This document shows positions 34,888-36,053 of a stretch of 36,053 bases of DNA, piece by piece. The notes beneath the pieces are model-generated. The model saw only the letters and a list, made by a program, of their open reading frames with translations, searched no databases and was not told where the DNA came from. Each line of letters opens with the position of its first letter. The stretch's first letter is position 1. The stretch spans positions 1 to 36,053 of the forward strand of contig JANXXI010000130.1 in assembly GCA_025350695.1 (NCBI GenBank), written 5' to 3'. This DNA is from Acidobacteriota bacterium (lineage in GTDB: Bacteria > Acidobacteriota > Terriglobia > Bryobacterales > Bryobacteraceae). The position numbers were made by a program, and so were the translations under genes.

Positions 34888-34918
34888 GGGAATGGCGGCT
34901 GTCGCCATTCCCTTTTTT
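34888..34918 (+). terminator. Strong intrinsic terminator
   Basis: GGGAATGGCG, loop GCTGT, CGCCATTCCC is a perfect 10-bp stem followed directly by six T residues. It starts eight bases after the stop of the amine-oxidase-like gene. On the other strand it lacks an equally good T-run, so it serves mainly the plus-strand gene. Confidence 0.92.
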
Positions 34919-34937
34919 GTGCCGCCCCTCACTGAAG

Positions 34938-35240
34938 CTAATGCGTCCGGTAGGCCGAATCGTGATCCCGATGCAGGGTCAACATTTCCAGAAACTCTCC
35001 GCTTCGCTTGGCTGTCGCGTGCATTTTTTTAGTGATCCGAATTGAGTAAAGTTTTGACCCGTCTTTTGCAGCCCTTCCCTGTATCGCTTCCCAATGGAAT
35101 CCCTTGTCGCGATACAGGTCCTCCCAACTCATGGAACCAATCTTGATGCAGCTATTTAGAACGGCGTTCCTCTCTTCCTTTTCTAAGGCAAACCATTGAG
35201 ATTGAAACTCCGGGTTGTTCAAGTCGAGCCGGATGATCAT
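34938..35240 (-). CDS. RelE/ParE-superfamily toxin-like protein
   Basis: The 100-residue product ends with 'LYSIRITKKMHATAKRSGEFLEMLTLHRDHDSAYRTH' (read in parts), the strand pattern of RelE/HigB-type toxins, where the 'LHRDHDSAY' ending is typical of one branch. Basic residues are plentiful. It lies 13 bases downstream of an AbrB-like antitoxin gene on the same strand, so the two form a type II toxin-antitoxin pair. The target, presumably mRNA on the ribosome, is inferred from the family. Confidence 0.72.
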   Translation of the reverse strand: MIIRLDLNNPEFQSQWFALEKEERNAVLNSCIKIGSMSWEDLYRDKGFHWEAIQGRAAKDGSKLYSIRITKKMHATAKRSGEFLEMLTLHRDHDSAYRTH

Positions 35241-35253
35241 CGTTAGTTAGGAT

Positions 35254-35517
35254 CTACTTGCCCTTCCGAATCTGCTTGCCCAGCGCCACTAGATCGGACT
35301 CCGATGGTTTGTTTTTCTCGGCCCATTCGAGCGCTCTGTCCAAACTGGCGCGCATTTCAGGAGTATGCATCCACATCTCGCTGTCCGGAATCACTTGCGC
35401 AGTCTTAACCATCCAGACACCGGTTTCAATTTCATCGACGGTCACCGTCCTACCCGCGTACTGCTTGCCAAGTGAGATTTGGCCGCTAGTTCCAATGGTT
35501 TTGACTTCAATCGGCAT
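35254..35517 (-). CDS. AbrB/MazE-like antitoxin
   Basis: The 87-residue protein begins 'MPIEVKTIGTSGQISLGKQYAGRTVTVDEIETGVW', the swapped-hairpin AbrB/SpoVT fold that binds DNA. The second half (about 48-87) is a helical stretch with 'RASLDRALEWAEKN' that would bind the toxin. AAAGGA precedes the ATG. Upstream lies a structured operator (35535-35566), fitting autoregulation. Confidence 0.78.
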   Translation of the reverse strand: MPIEVKTIGTSGQISLGKQYAGRTVTVDEIETGVWMVKTAQVIPDSEMWMHTPEMRASLDRALEWAEKNKPSESDLVALGKQIRKGK

Positions 35518-35534
35518 ATTTGTCCTTTATGATG

Positions 35535-35566
35535 GCATGATAGCACTAAAGTGCCAACTGCATGAT
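35535..35566 (-). promoter_or_regulatory. Probable operator/promoter of the AbrB-RelE-like pair
   Basis: The palindrome GCACTAAAGTGC (35543-35554) is flanked by two direct copies of GCATGAT (35535-35541 and 35560-35566). On the minus strand TTGGCA (35552-35557) could be a -35 box, with CATCAT 17 bases on as a weak -10. The antitoxin ATG is 18 bases beyond. Confidence 0.55.
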
Positions 35567-35650
35567 TGCATACTCATTCGTTTATTTTCTTGCACCGCCA
35601 CCAACTAAATCAACCTCCAAACCCGTCATCAGTGTATGCAGAGCCGTGGG

Positions 35651-35884
35651 ATGAAGACTTTGGGAATTGTGTTCGTCGCCATGTGGACCGGTTTACAGGC
35701 TCAGGAATTACCCAAACCCTTCGCCGCAATCATACGCGCCCTCTCCCTGACCGAGCTCCAAGTTAGTCAATTGCAGCAGAGCTTTCCGACCGCCGATGCG
35801 CGAAAACTCGCAATACTGAACGGTACCCAGATCGAACTTGGGTTGCTGCCGCGTCCTCTAATAAGTGAACCGGCGTGTCATTGA
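35651..35884 (+). CDS. Small exported LTxxQ-like protein, probably internally shortened
   Basis: The 77-residue product starts with a signal peptide (MKTLGIVFVAMWTGLQA) and contains 'LSLTELQVSQLQQ', the LTxxQ pattern of Spy/CpxP-type periplasmic proteins. Acidobacterial relatives I recall are about twice as long and end with a second 'iLtpeQ...L' helix and 'P.I.EA.C'. Here 'AILNGTQIELGLL' and 'PLISEPACH' follow almost at once. It may therefore be a deleted version of a longer gene. No good ribosome-binding site is seen. Confidence 0.5.
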   Translation: MKTLGIVFVAMWTGLQAQELPKPFAAIIRALSLTELQVSQLQQSFPTADARKLAILNGTQIELGLLPRPLISEPACH

Positions 35885-35892
35885 TCGGACGG

Positions 35893-36053
35893 CTACCGCC
35901 GCCCAGCTAGTGCCCGCAGCACCGCATCGCGATCCTCATTCGACCCAATACCCGCCGCAGTTCTAGCCACCTCATCGAGCAGCCCCGGCTTCAGTTCCGC
36001 TCTCGCAAGCAACGCCAACAACACATTCCGTTGTTCGCCCGAAGAATGAATCG
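35893..36053 (-). CDS. C-terminal end of a repeat protein, partial
   Basis: A minus-strand frame enters from the right edge and stops with TAG at 35893-35895, giving the last 52 residues. They contain 'EQRNVLLALLARAEL' and 'NEDRDAVLRALAGRR', two turns of a helical repeat with an (S/N)xxD(K/R)RxVLLAL pattern. Similar repeats are found at the ends of some acidobacterial membrane or peptidase-type regulatory proteins. The rest is outside the window, so the function is open. Confidence 0.5.
   Translation of the reverse strand, partial: IHSSGEQRNVLLALLARAELKPGLLDEVARTAAGIGSNEDRDAVLRALAGRR

Overview
The window looks like a chromosomal segment of an acidobacterium, probably from the Solibacter/Bryobacter side of the phylum. 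I infer this from a PadR regulator joined to an ATPase-less ADOP-type FtsX permease (a pairing greatly expanded in Acidobacteriota), the gene content and order of the division cluster, and moderately high GC. No rRNA or tRNA gene, CRISPR array or insertion sequence with a transposase was seen.

Layout. (1) 1-3436, plus strand: the 3' end of an ABC exporter gene, then a PadR repressor with a double inverted-repeat operator and the ADOP permease. (2) 3449-6006, minus strand: an ECF sigma factor, a zinc-binding anti-sigma factor and a secreted protein in one operon, with a small unknown gene beyond them. (3) 6138-8723, plus strand: an SCP2-type thiolase, a minimal DUF35 OB-fold partner and a PLP aminotransferase. 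(4) 8804-12325, plus strand: an accessory island with a predicted Mrr-type nuclease fused to an nSTAND3 NTPase, a DUF433/PIN-like (DUF5615) toxin-antitoxin pair, and a HicB antitoxin followed by an internally deleted hicA. (5) 12459-15318, minus strand: a ceramidase-fold protein lacking the expected nucleophile, and a GT-C-like membrane protein. (6) 15577-32319, minus strand: the complete division and cell wall (dcw) cluster in the order mraZ-rsmH-ftsL-ftsI-murE-murF-mraY-murD-ftsW-murG-murC-ftsQ-ftsA-ftsZ, without murB or ddl. (7) 32606-36053: inorganic pyrophosphatase, a copper-amine-oxidase-like protein with a strong terminator, an AbrB/RelE-like toxin-antitoxin pair with a structured operator, a tiny secreted LTxxQ-like protein and the end of a repeat protein.

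How the genes work together. The dcw genes overlap or nearly abut, so they are probably translated in a coupled way. They cover the UDP-MurNAc-pentapeptide steps (MurC, D, E, F), lipid I and II formation (MraY, MurG), polymerisation and crosslinking (FtsW, FtsI), and the Z-ring with its membrane links (FtsZ, FtsA, FtsQ, FtsL). MurE carries the DNPR motif expected for meso-diaminopimelate. Two places inside the cluster hold dispersed hairpin repeats, and a 128-bp palindromic MITE-like element lies between ftsL and ftsI.

Most interesting points: the nuclease-STAND protein as a candidate antiphage gene; the decayed hicA; the palindromic element inside an essential operon; a hairpin with compensatory changes found behind two unrelated genes; and the amine-oxidase-like protein in which the tyrosine that would become TPQ has lost its usual neighbours.
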